Below are positions 12,352 through 24,500 of a stretch of DNA of 64,000 nt, piece after piece; within the stretch, counting starts at the first letter, position 1, and the number at the start of each line of letters is the position of its first letter. The DNA lies in the NCBI RefSeq assembly GCF_026151205.1, contig NC_087080.1:3453096-3517095 (forward strand). Direction: 5' to 3'. The position numbers and the translations under genes were made by a program. Below the pieces are notes generated by a model, which searched no databases, was not told the DNA's origin, and saw only the letters and a program-made list of their open reading frames with translations. The DNA comes from Bolinopsis microptera (Eukaryota > Ctenophora > Tentaculata > Lobata > Bolinopsidae).

Positions 12352-12961
12352 GTGAGTATAATCTAATAATTTCTAAATTTCTCATTTTAAAGAAATTGGC
12401 CACGTCCCTCATGGTCCCGTTAACGTACTTTTCCTGAAATTATTCTTGACAGGCTGATATTTGCACTGCGTTTCAAAATGCAATTATTTGACGAGTTAGA
12501 AACGTGGTCTGGAGAGGTTCTGGGAAAGGTTTTGGTTTGTTGGGCTTCTCTGCTCGTTACCTACCTTCTGTACTGACTCGTGATATCCAGGTTACTTCAG
12601 GAAAGCTTCATGCTAACTACCTGTAAAGTGCGTACAATTACCCGTCACAGCTTTGTTCCTATGAAATATTAACTTATTAAGTTGCACGTGATCCGCTGGA
12701 TGGCCCACTTCCATTTCAACAGAACTTCAAGGGATATTCCTGGGTTCACCTAGTCAGAGTCTAACCATGCCTTATCCATCTCCTCACTTCGTCCAACCCA
12801 ATACCGCCTCAAATTTGGCCAGGTTAATACTCTAATAGTTTTTCTCCCGCTAGCGTATCTGTTCAATTTGTGTTAGAACTTGTGTAGTTTTAGAGTGTAG
12901 AATAGAATTAATCAGGACTTGATTAAGGTCTAAAACGGAGGGGTCGGATTGTGGACTGCAG

Positions 12962-13084
12962 CTGATTTCTGGAATACTCCCGGACACTGATTTCTGGAAT
13001 ACTCCCGGACACTGATTTCTGGAATACTCCCGGACACTGATTTCTGGAATACTCCCGGACACTGATTTCTGGAATACTCCCGGA
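12962..13084. repeat. 25-bp tandem repeat, 5 copies
   Basis: CTGATTTCTGGAATACTCCC plus GGACA repeats five times with almost no variation. The minus-strand ORFs across it are products of the repeat. Confidence 0.95.
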
Positions 13085-13099
13085 AATTTCTACTGAAGA

Positions 13100-15260
13100 G
13101 ATAGTAGATAACACTAATATTTATAAAGGAGTAGTATTCTGACGACTAATGGTTCACTCCAAAAGCTTAGTGCACGAGGTGTCCACTTCCAGCATCATTA
13201 ACAAAGGTGCTGAACAATCATATTTTGTCAAATTTCTTCTCTTTTGTTTCAAATATTTTAGTGATTTTGGGGGTGGGGTTGGAGGAGTGTGCCACGAGCA
13301 GATTAAAACGAGTATAATGTGCGAGATCAGGTTCCTGTTCAGAGAGCGACTGAAAATGGTAACCTTAGTTTTCCTTTACTTTTTCTTATCAGAATTAACT
13401 TAACAATCATCGTTAACAAATTTAACTTGTTTCAGTGACATGGAATGAAAATATCAATTAGTTAATTAATTATGATATCGGGTGGTAATTGTAATGTTGC
13501 ATTTCTGTTTCATGCGCTCACAGGTTGATCTTGAATTTTTAATTCGTTTAAGGACAACGTTGTAAGATATTTTGCCGCTGCATACGTTTCGTGGACCGAA
13601 AATAAAAACTTTGTTCTTTACAACCTGTTATTTACTACTTTACTACTAATTAACTATAATGATATGTGACTCAACACTAGACAGGTTCTAAGAGGTATCC
13701 CTAATTCCATGCAACAATCTGACTGTCTGAGATTCAATTATTCCTGGGAAAAAATTAAAAGAATAATACTGCAATAATTTTATCGCTCAAAGATGACTAT
13801 AAGATTATAATTAAGATACAATGACACCAATAGTTTAAGACTACTCCCTTGCTAATTATGCTTTGTTTTAAAATATGCACCCACTCGCCTGCAACTTCGA
13901 CAGATTGATGAAATCGACAGATTGAAATTAAACTTTGGACGAATCCGGCGGCCAATAAAAAATCCCATTGTTCCCAATTTCACTTTACTTATCTTGTGAA
14001 TCTCAGGCATGTGTAACGAAATATTTGAGCGTATCATAACTTTATAACAATTTATATGCGTGAAATCGATAATATACGCCTCCCGATTTGACGTAACCGT
14101 CATAAAGTTATATCATTCTCAATAAGTTGCACTCTATTTCAACTATATCAACACTTTGCTCCAAACGCTTAGTTTATAGTTACCTAGTTTCCTACTGTAC
14201 TACTGCACTGATACATTTTAAACTCGTTTATCTCGTTTTCAGACACCGTATACCCCATTTGTATCCTCCCTGGCGGCACCCCCTGGCGGCACCCCTCCCT
14301 GGCGGCACCCCTCCCTGGCGGCACCATCATTCCTGTCCTACTCCAATGGAAACCCCAAAATATTTTACCATATACATGTTTCAGTCGCTTCATGATAATC
14401 ACTTATTGCATTTCTATATCCCGTTGTTTACTTGTCAACAGGTTTATATTTCCATGCTCTGACGAGCAATCACATTTACACTATCTTTATTCTTGGTATA
14501 TTCGGTGGACCCCTCTTCATTAGTCATTATATTATACAACATTAATATCACTTCATCCATTTTTTATTAATCGTATCTATAAGTTCACTGTCGATATTTT
14601 TATTCTTTCTGTCATAAGCAATAAGCATAAACTGACGAAGGCACGCAATCGTTAGTTTAATACCATCAGCGCGGATGATGTTGGCATTCTCTGCTAAATT
14701 TGGGGGTTGTGAAATGTGTTTTGAAATCGGAAACTGACAATGTAACTCTCCTTGTAGTAACATTATCATTACGAAGTTAAGCAATGAGCCGTTTGTGCTA
14801 CTAGACTGTACACTTAACAGTTAACTGATACGACGGTAATCAAACTGGTCTTATATTATTTAGTTTTATCGCCAAGAAATGGCAAAAGACCTGAAAAAAA
14901 CGACAGCTTTTGGATATTTGACTGGAAATTCTTAATCCTGATAGGAGGAAAGTGAAATTGAAGCATAAGATCAAAGGTTCCCGGTAACAATGGCTTATAC
15001 ATTTTGACGCACCATTTGAACCTGTTTTATGCAACGTCACCTTCAGGGAACAGTTCTTAATAACAGTTAATAATGGTAATCAAATAATTGTCATTTTTGT
15101 GTTGAACCTAACATCTGTAACGGCTGTTCGCTCTACTGTAGAAGACCTTGTCCTCTTAAAACCTGTCAGGGAAGTGTTTGCTTCGTCACATACCTACTTC
15201 TTACCGGACCATCTGGTCTTTCGTACCTTTTGTGTGTTACTTTTTACGGCCCTGCTCTCA
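13100..15260. other. Upstream stretch without a supported gene
   Basis: Contains a possible but unassigned exon at about 13261-13358 (after TTTTAG; peptide includes HEQIKTSIMCEIRFLFRERL; donor GTAACC) and a short GC-rich tandem repeat of CCCTGGCGGCACC at 14264-14325. Nothing else could be supported. Confidence 0.35.
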
Positions 15261-15349
15261 TTTTGAAGCGTGTCAACCTTTTTTTGTAATTGTGGGCCAC
15301 TTATTTTAGTCGAAGTTTTGAGCCACAGTAACTTCAAGACCGAAAGACG

Positions 15350-15560
15350 ATGAAAAAATTACGAAGATTATCAATCGAACCAAGAAACTTTTTGAGATCA
15401 ACTTTCCGTCGATACAGTGACTTTGGTAGAAACCGTGTCATCGCCAATCCAGAATGCTCCGATTTGTCCTACTTTTCGGATATCATCTCTAACCCCTCTG
15501 TTCCGGACATTGTTGTGTCTACTCCAGTATACATAGACCTTTACCGACGGGAAAGCTTCT
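15350..15560 (+). CDS. NOX5: NOX5 exon 1: basic N-terminus
   Basis: Encodes 70 residues starting MKKLRRLSIEPRNFLRSTFR, rich in Arg and Lys, then a PDIVVSTPVYIDLY segment. Donor T|GTACGT leaves one base, which joins TT at the start of exon 2. An in-frame TAA lies shortly upstream. No known domain; the polybasic start could contact phospholipid, by analogy with polybasic regions in NOX5 (inference). Confidence 0.7.
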
Positions 15561-18500
15561 GTACGTTTCATGTTGGTTTATCGTTTGTTGATGCACATTT
15601 AAATAAGCAAACGTTACATTTAAATACCTTAACACGTTAAAACAAACGTTACTGACCCTAATTTAGACTGATCTCTCAGCCCCTGGGCTTTAGCTTCCTT
15701 TCATAGTTCTGATATTTCCGAATGTGGAGATACAGCGTAGGTCCTCAAAAATCTGGGGAGTGGAAATTGGAGATTGTGCGAAGTTGTGTTAAGCCAAAAA
15801 TTACAACAAATGTTGCACAGGTCGGTCATATAATCAGTCGCGCATTTATTTCAATGTACAGTTTATCTCCTATAAGATAAGAAATCATAACTAAAGATAA
15901 GCTGAACTGGATGCACACTGTGAAAAGAAAAGTATCATTAACATAAGTGAAGAGGTTCGTATAAATTTGACTGACAATAAAGGCGACCCCTTATCTCGAA
16001 CGGTTTTTATTCTCCAATTTGCGCGGCTTTTATTTCCCATTTTACAAACGTACCGCCTGTCAAAATTGATGGCGCCCATCGAGATCACACACGAAAACGA
16101 GAGCCTTCCCATGGGGTAAAGGGAGATAGTTACTTACTTTAGGTTACTTTAGGTTACTTTAGGTTACTTAAGGTAACTTTAGGTTACTTTAGGTTACTTT
16201 CGGTTACTTTAGGTTACTTTAGGTTACTTTAAGTTTAGGTAAAGGGAGATATTCCCCCGCCAACTTCTTCCCTTATTGGTGACTAGTACCCAGGCACCAC
16301 TGATACTGCAAGTGTGATTTTACAGAGGTTACCACCAACCACCCCCAATGTTGAGCTCCGCCGCACCCCCCACATCGGGTACAAGGCCTTTGCCGGCCGC
16401 CAAAACAGCGTAATTTAAGGAGTAAAGAAAAGAGGTTGCAGATCATAACGGTACGTTATTAGTATTGTGAGAATTGAAACAAGACTGGCAGATAGGGATG
16501 GAACGGGGTAAAATGTTTAAATCTGAAAGACGTAGACACGCTTTACGAGTTCAAGCAAGCCGTGTAACAAAGTAACAAGTAAAGGACACAATCTCTTGGC
16601 TGATATTCCTGAAACCGTCTGTAGACTTAGGGGTTTTTCTCTCAACCGGAACAGTTTGCTCTGTTTGATAAACGTAGTGTGCTACTTTACAGTTTACTCG
16701 TACATGTCATAGAACTAGCAAGTTTCAAGTGGAGTGCACGTGAGAAATGCTCATACCTGTAATAGAGATTTCTACGGATTCAGGATAGTTTGATTTACTT
16801 TTCAAGTAGAGCAGCTCACAGCTCAACACTTGATCATTCTAAGAAGTTATTGCTACAACTGTTCACAGTTCTATAAGGATTATAGACCGAGACCGAGGTC
16901 TATGCTTAGTAGATGCTGCAATTTGAATGTTACACCTTTTTCCAGAAACATCAAACTGTCCAGCGTTTTTCTGCTGCTGAACCCCAGTCACATACACACT
17001 GTGACATCGCAACATTCGTAATAGTATACGGCAAAATCTCACCAATTCATCATTCAAAACAGGTCTCCTATATGTTTGTATATATACAAACAATGATATT
17101 AAGATTTTATTCTATGCAACGAGTTAGAGCATTCATACTCATAGTAGGGAAGCAAGACTAGTGACTATCTGAGATAGACAACTATGCTCCGAGATCATAT
17201 GTTTCTCATGTGGTATTGTTCTCCTAATTTATTATTCAAAATCCGTTTGGATTTAATTAGTTCTTACAATACATAAAACCATTCATACGGTCACATGTAC
17301 TGAAAAGCAGTTTGCTGTCCGTAGTTCTTTATGGTTACTTCAAGTAGAGGGGTGCCGCCGCTCGTCACTTTCTTTTGTTGTATCAATCGAAACTGTTCTT
17401 TTCAGTATTATTTGCTATTTATTCGAAACAGTCAACATGTTTTCTCACAGATAAGCCTCTTTATTTCACTCTTCTTTGACGGAAAGGGATATTATTTTTC
17501 AGACTAAATTTTATTTTTGTAATCGTGAAAAGTGAGAGTGAAGTTTCTTCAAGATGTTCAACAAAAACTTAAAACCAAACACTATGGCCAGCCCGCTTCT
17601 TCTAGGATATTCTCGAAAGTTCTCAAATCAGTATCTGAAAGCAGAAGTGGAAGGATTCCGTACGTAATAATCTCAGTTCAAACTTTTTGCTTGATTTAGT
17701 GATTGGAATATTTTCTGCTAAAACACACAAATTATGTTCAAACTTGCAATTAACGAGATCAGTGACTGTTATCAAGAAGGATTTCTCGTGTAGAGAAAGA
17801 GCCAAGCTTAACTCATATTATTCATGTATTCCCTGATCCGATAATTTTATCTGTTAAACCGGATTAAGGCCCAGTCCAGGGACTGAATTCCGTCAGTCTG
17901 ATCAGCTATCTTCTTGCCACCCAATCGCGGGTTTACTACTCACATGTAACTATGGTAACACGTGACATTGAGTATCACATGTAACTATGGTAACACGTGA
18001 CATTGAGTATCACATGTAACTATGGTAACACATGACATCATGTAACTATGGTAACACATGACATCACATTCGTACTCTTGAAGTGGTTCACTGAGGGTTC
18101 CTTTAACTTTTAGGTATTTTGGAAGCTTCTCTTTCAGTTTTGAATAATAATTTGTGGGTGGTGTATAATGTACGGACAGTAGCCTCATGATATTGACAAC
18201 CACAGACAGAAACAGTTTCTAGACATTACCATTACCTACAGAGTTTCTAACTCTACTAACTACAGACAGAAACAGAGTGATACAACAGTTTCTAGACATT
18301 ACCATTACCTACAGAGTTTCTAACTCTACTAACTAACTACAAAAAATCAGAATAATCAGAAATTATTTGGAACTCCCAAAAACTGTCTACTAGCTACAGA
18401 GACTCTATACTAACTCTATGACTATGGGGACTCTAAATCATCTACTAATTAACCTAATTTCAGTTGAAAGACAGAAAGTATTAGAAGACAAGAAGAGAGA

Positions 18501-21500
18501 AACAAAAGCCTGGTTTGAGACATATTTCAGAGAGCTCCTGAAAACGCCTGTTGGCAAGGAAGAGGATCTCGAGATTACGAAGAAGGACTTCCTCAAACTT
18601 CTCCACAACAAAGATGTGAGTTGCATTTGTGGAACTGTCATTTTTCATTTATCTTATTATACTAATAAACTTGTTGTAAATTAAACTTGCATTAACGCGG
18701 CTTGAAGTTCTGTGATTTTTTTAAAGAACCCAAAATCAAGTTCTTGTGTTTTAAATATATCCCTGTGTTTGAAAAGTATGATTTCAGGAGTTTGCGGAGC
18801 ACTCTTTCCGGTTATTCGATAGTGACGACTCTGGTGACGTGTCAATACAGGAGATACAAGCTGGTCTTAATAAACTATCCGAGTAAGTATCCAATCAAAA
18901 ATTATAATCAGTATTAGAAGTAGAGTCTACTTTTTTCCAAAATTTTGAAACCTTTAAGATAGAACATTAATCAGTATGTTATGTCTTCTTATGTCTTTTC
19001 GAGTACTAACGTTAAACTTAAATTTGCAAAGAAGCGCATTCGAAAGATAAGTCTACATTTTTGAGAATACTGAAAGTTTCAGTGAAACAGACTTTCTATC
19101 AAATCAAACACACTCACGATAACCAACAAAGTTATTTGGTCGTCTCAATAAACTGAAAAATGTGTTCCTTGTAGCGGCTAGAGCCGCTAAAACGTGCTAA
19201 TAAATGATGCTCTGAAATCAGATTACAGCATTACTTGAGTTTCTTGCATACCATATTTCAAAAGAATCTCAAATAAAGTGCGGAGCAGGTAAAGTCGATT
19301 ATTCATCTACAATTTACATCATGTACAATGTACAATGTACAATGTACAACGTACAATCCAAGCCATGTATGTTATAACCAAAGAATTTAAATCCACGCTG
19401 TATTTTTATCGCTACTCAATTAATCTTCTTCAATAACCCAACTTAAAGCATTCTTTTTACCCCTATTGACTATTCCCTTGTTCAAACCCAATTCCATATC
19501 TGCAAATAAATATTTAATAAATACTTAATAAAATAACATTTATTAAGTATTTAGATAACTCTCTAGATGACGGTAAGCCTCAGATGACATAGTATTGCAC
19601 AACTTCTCCCGATGCGTTTTATTTTGCCTTTTAGTAAGACATAAACAAGATAATGAAGTTACAAAGACTTGTCTGGCACATCATTATAGGGCGTATTTTC
19701 CCAACAACATATTAAGCAAAAATAAAAAGCTTTAATCTATACTGTATAGTATTTCTTAAAAAAATGTTACTTAAATGGTCCTAGAATTATGTTGATTTAA
19801 ATCTGAAATTTGTTTTGGTCGTCATGTCTGTATTTGGTATTAAAATAGGACGAATAGATTAATAACCAATCGGTTATTAACCGGGTATTAACCAATTGAA
19901 TCCAATAGTTCAATACGTCTGAAAATATCGAATGTGGGAATAGTCCAGGTGAAAACAAAGGGGTCAATTTATAGGTTGTCCAGAACTTGTCAAGCGTTTA
20001 GCTGTTTAGGTGTGACCAGAGCACATTTCCGGATAACCATAAAATCCAACCCATCCTAAATCACTTATTTCACACCCGTTCATCTTAGAAAGACTAAAAC
20101 TATTGTAATTGACAAAGCCAATACGCGTTGAACATAGACAATTCTCCCCTTGGATTCCAGTTTATGATGAAGGCTCCCAGTTTGCTTGGCAAATTATCTA
20201 CAGTGTACAGTGTAAAAGTAACTGACTCAGAGAGATTTGCTTTCTGTCATACCCGAACAGAAAGAAAACTGCTCGTAGAGCTGTCATACCCGAACAGAAA
20301 GAAAACTGCTCGTAGAGCTGTCATACCCGAACAGAAAGAAGACTGCTCGTAGAGCTGTCATACCCGAACAGAAATAAAACTGCTCGTAGAGCTGTCATAC
20401 CCGAACAGAAATAAAACTGCTTCTAGAGCTGTCATACCCGAACAGAAAGAAAACTGCTTGTAGAGCTGCCATACCTGAACAGAAAGAAAACTGCTCGTAG
20501 AGCTGCCATACCCGAACAGAAAGAAAACTGCTCGTAGAGCTGTCATACCCGAACAGAAAGAAAACTGCTCGTAGAGCTGTCATACGCGAACAGAAAGAAA
20601 ACTGCTCGCAGAGCTGCCATACCTGAACAGAAAGAAAACTGCTCGTAGAGCTGCCATACCCGAACAGAAAGAAAACTGCTCGTAGAGCTGTCATACCCGA
20701 ACAGAAAGAAAACTGCTCGTAGAGCTGTCATACCCGAACAGAAAGAAAACTGCTCGTAGAGCTGCCATACCCGAACAGAAAGAAAACTGCTCGTAGAGCT
20801 GTCATACCCGAACAGAAATAAAACTGCTCGTAGAGCTGTCATACGCGAACAGAAAGAAAACTGCTCGTAGAGCTGCCATACGCGAACAGAAAGAAAACTG
20901 CTCGTAGAGCTGTCATACCCGAACAGAAAGAAAACTGCTCGTAGAGCTGTCATACCCGAACAGAAAGAAAACTGCTCGTAGAGCTCTCATACCCGAACAG
21001 AAAGAAAACTGCTCGTAGAGCTGTTTGATCTTTGACCATCAGAGTATTTCCTGAAAATTGTTGACCGTGATTAATGGTAGAGTTATTCTCGTGGTATCAG
21101 TAGGGACTCACTGTCGATGACATGCTTGTTCTCCAATTCTATGTGGTATTATTTATTAATTATTATGTGTATATTGTTTATTATCTCTCTCTCTGTTCTG
21201 GTCAACGGTTTCTGCCTCTGGGGTGTGGCAACCCTGAAGGAGGTTGCCGTGTTAACTATGTGGAGATAATGGAGATGAAGTGGCAAGTAAAATAAAGGGG
21301 AATGAGGTATTATTTTATAACAATAAAATTACACAGCAGTAACCATTACGAAATTGTGTTTTCAGTGATTGTGATATTTGACGTTGCTAATATGGAACGT
21401 GGATGCCATAATCTTAGTTCAAAACTTGGATACATACTTATCGTAACCTATTTGTCTTTTCTCGTATTTTTATTTTGCCAAAGTCTTATCCAACGTGACA

Positions 21501-24500
21501 AAGGAGCACACGTGTCCTTATCAACTGATGTGGACTCTGTTCGAGCAGTGTCGGATCTACAATCCCATCAGTTGCGTTCATTAGGAGGAAGTGAAGGATC
21601 TAACAGTAGCGCAGGTGTCACAGAGAATGCCTTGAAGGAAGTTTCAAACAATTCGGCAGCAGCTGAAATTAGGAAGCAACATGAGTTTAAAGCGACTACT
21701 ACTACTACCACTTCCCAAACCGATACTACTATAGCTAGTTCTACTGCCACTACTTCTAAAACTGTCTCACCGAGCGACAAAATAAAGCAATCAGCAAGCT
21801 TTTCTCACAAATTGAAATATCGTCTCCAATTTCCCGACAAAGGCTTGTGTGTTGGCATTTCCAAATTAAAGACACTTACACTGTCTTTTTGTAACCCGGT
21901 TAAACAACAAGCTTTCTACCACATCAACGGATTTCTGAGATCTGTAGAATTTTCACTTTGTGTCGGTTTGGCGGGATTCAACAACTCTACCTCTGGTGAC
22001 AGTCTGACACTGCTAGATTGTACACAAGCAATCAGTTTGAACTTAGAAAAAGGTAGACTCATCTACAGGGATGATCAAGCAGATGGTCGTGGAGTACTCT
22101 GCATTGCTCCCGAAGGAGGTGGAGGCATATGGTTGGGAAAGAAAATAGTTCTGACTAAAAAATGTAAAAAAGATGCATCTCAGATTGATCTCCTTGAGGA
22201 AAGTGCATTTCTACGTGACAGAGCAGCGCTTTTAATGCCGTCTGGAGATAAGTCTTGTGATTCGCCATCCAATAACCGGCCACCAATGGCTAAGCTCTTA
22301 CCTGAGATACAAGTTGAAAGATGCAAAATGTTATCTGAATGTGTAACTGTGGTGGTGAAGACAGCACGGAGACCTCTACTGGTTATCAGACTTGCAGAAT
22401 CAATAAAAACAGTACTCAATCAGGATCTTCCGATGATAGTGATCGATGATGGCCCCAACCCGCATCCCTCGGATATCGTGGCCAAAATTGCCCGATTCCC
22501 AAATATAAATTACGTTATAACTGAAAGTAGGGATCTTGGAATTAGTGAAGGCAGAATGATAGGAGTTAACATGGTAACGACAAAATACTTTGTAAACATG
22601 GACGACGACAATGTGGTCACAGAATCGTGGGACGCCGCTAAAATGGTAGAACTACTCGATACAACTGACTTATCTTTAGTGGGTGGGAGAACCGACTCGA
22701 TGGACTGGCCTGGGTTTATGGAATTTGGTTGTGACGAATCAAAACCAACTCTTAATCATTATTCGAGATCCTGCAGGATTGCTAACCAGAGCTTGCCTTT
22801 CTTTTCAGATTGTTTGCGATGCGATCTGACCAGTAACAGTTTCATGGCAAAGACTAAAGATATTCTTGAAGTTGGTGGTTGGAGCAAGGAGCTAAAAGTA
22901 CACGAACATCAGGATATTTTCTTGAGATTGAAAGCTGCTAGCAAGAAAGTTGTCTGGTGTCCTAAATTCCATGTTTTAAATTTGCACATTAACAATGATG
23001 ATACGACTGTTATCGACAATGCTTACGAAAAGCTGAGATACGGTAGAGAGTGGCAGATGAAGAAGGTATTTGAGAATCATTGGAATGTTAAATACTACAA
23101 ATTATTTACGGGAAGCATGGAGGAATGGCCTAACACATGGGAAAACGACAAATATTAACGAGAGGTCAAAATTGAAAATACTTGCAAGTTTAGAGCTTAC
23201 TTACAGTTATTTTGAATGGATACTATTAAGATCATTTAACATAAAGTGACTCTGCAGGGTTTTGATCTTTAGAACCGTTACACCCATTATAAGTAACATT
23301 CCTTAAAGTTGGAAACATCTGGTATTCATGAATACAAACTATAAATTGATAAGATGAGTTTTGGGTTCAAGCACAATATTGACGTTCCGTTTTCTATCAC
23401 GATATCTTAATTTAGTTGTTTGCTGTGTTTAACCTTGAAAATATCAAATCAACCAAGAAAATCTTTACAATTAAAACGGCTGCGTAAAAACTTTAAAGTG
23501 CCACTGGAACTAAATGCCGAGTTTGAACTGCCTTAAAGTTAGCCTCTGAGCGTCAGTTTTAGTCCTGACAACATTCTTGTCGGCATTTCCATATAACCTC
23601 AGCTGTAATCTAAAAACTGTTACCTTGCTATTGCAACAGATAATATTCAACCATGTTTCAAGCAAAATTATACTCCTTTACAGAGAAGTATATCATCAAT
23701 TTGCTACACTTAACTTGGTTCTTATAATTAAATGGACAAAAATATGCAAAGGCTAGACCCCCTTCAAAAGCTTCAGCTTTTAAACAAATCTTACCAATTT
23801 GGCTATATTTGGATTTTGGTAGTAATTTAACAAGAAAATAGCTATAGCCTTAGGGGCTAGGTGGCCTAGTGGTTAGAGCATCCGCCTTCTCCGCAGAAGG
23901 TCCAGTGTTCAAACCCCAGTTAAATGAGGAAGGGTATACCTGATAAAAGTGCAAGAAACTTCCTAGGATACCCGTTCAGTGCATACTGTACATAGTACTA
24001 TTAACTATTATTATATAACTTTGTTTAGTTACAGAATACAGACGCGATCGCTGTTGTATATCTTTTACGGTTTTTGCGGAAAGTCGCGTTAAAGTTGATG
24101 CCGTGGTGTCAGTAAAATGGCACGGAAAACTATCGTCTCGCTTTATATAATATATTATAGTAAGATGTATTTTTAAAAACCATTGTTACTTTGGTACATA
24201 GTTTATACTTCATAACATGTGAAGCCATTGAACCTGGACAATGGCACATACGACAAACAGTGCTCCACCAGAAGCCCCATTTCAAGGATAATTCTATCAC
24301 TCCGTGCTTTATTTATATTCTATGTGATTAGTCCCAGAGCTGGAGTCTGAGGTGTAACCCCAGGAAGCCACTCCTGTGCACTGATTAGGAGAGAATAAAA
24401 CCTAAACGTAAATCAGATTCCAGTCTAATAATTGTACCCAAGTTAAGGGGGGGGGGGGGGGGGGGGGGGATTTTTTTTGCGAAACTTGGTTTCGAGATAG

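Noticed and set aside
14127-14462. Pro/Leu-rich 111-residue ORF
   Set aside because: Largely a product of the CCCTGGCGGCACC tandem repeat; no homology or splice context.
20246-21022. Regular 37-bp repeats resembling a CRISPR array, and long minus-strand ORFs
   Set aside because: Units are directly contiguous with no spacers, and the genome is animal. The ORFs arise because three 37-bp units form an open 111-bp cycle.
23853-23921. A functional tRNA gene
   Set aside because: The A and B boxes are present, but the acceptor stem cannot be closed and the sequence runs on into a SINE-like tail.
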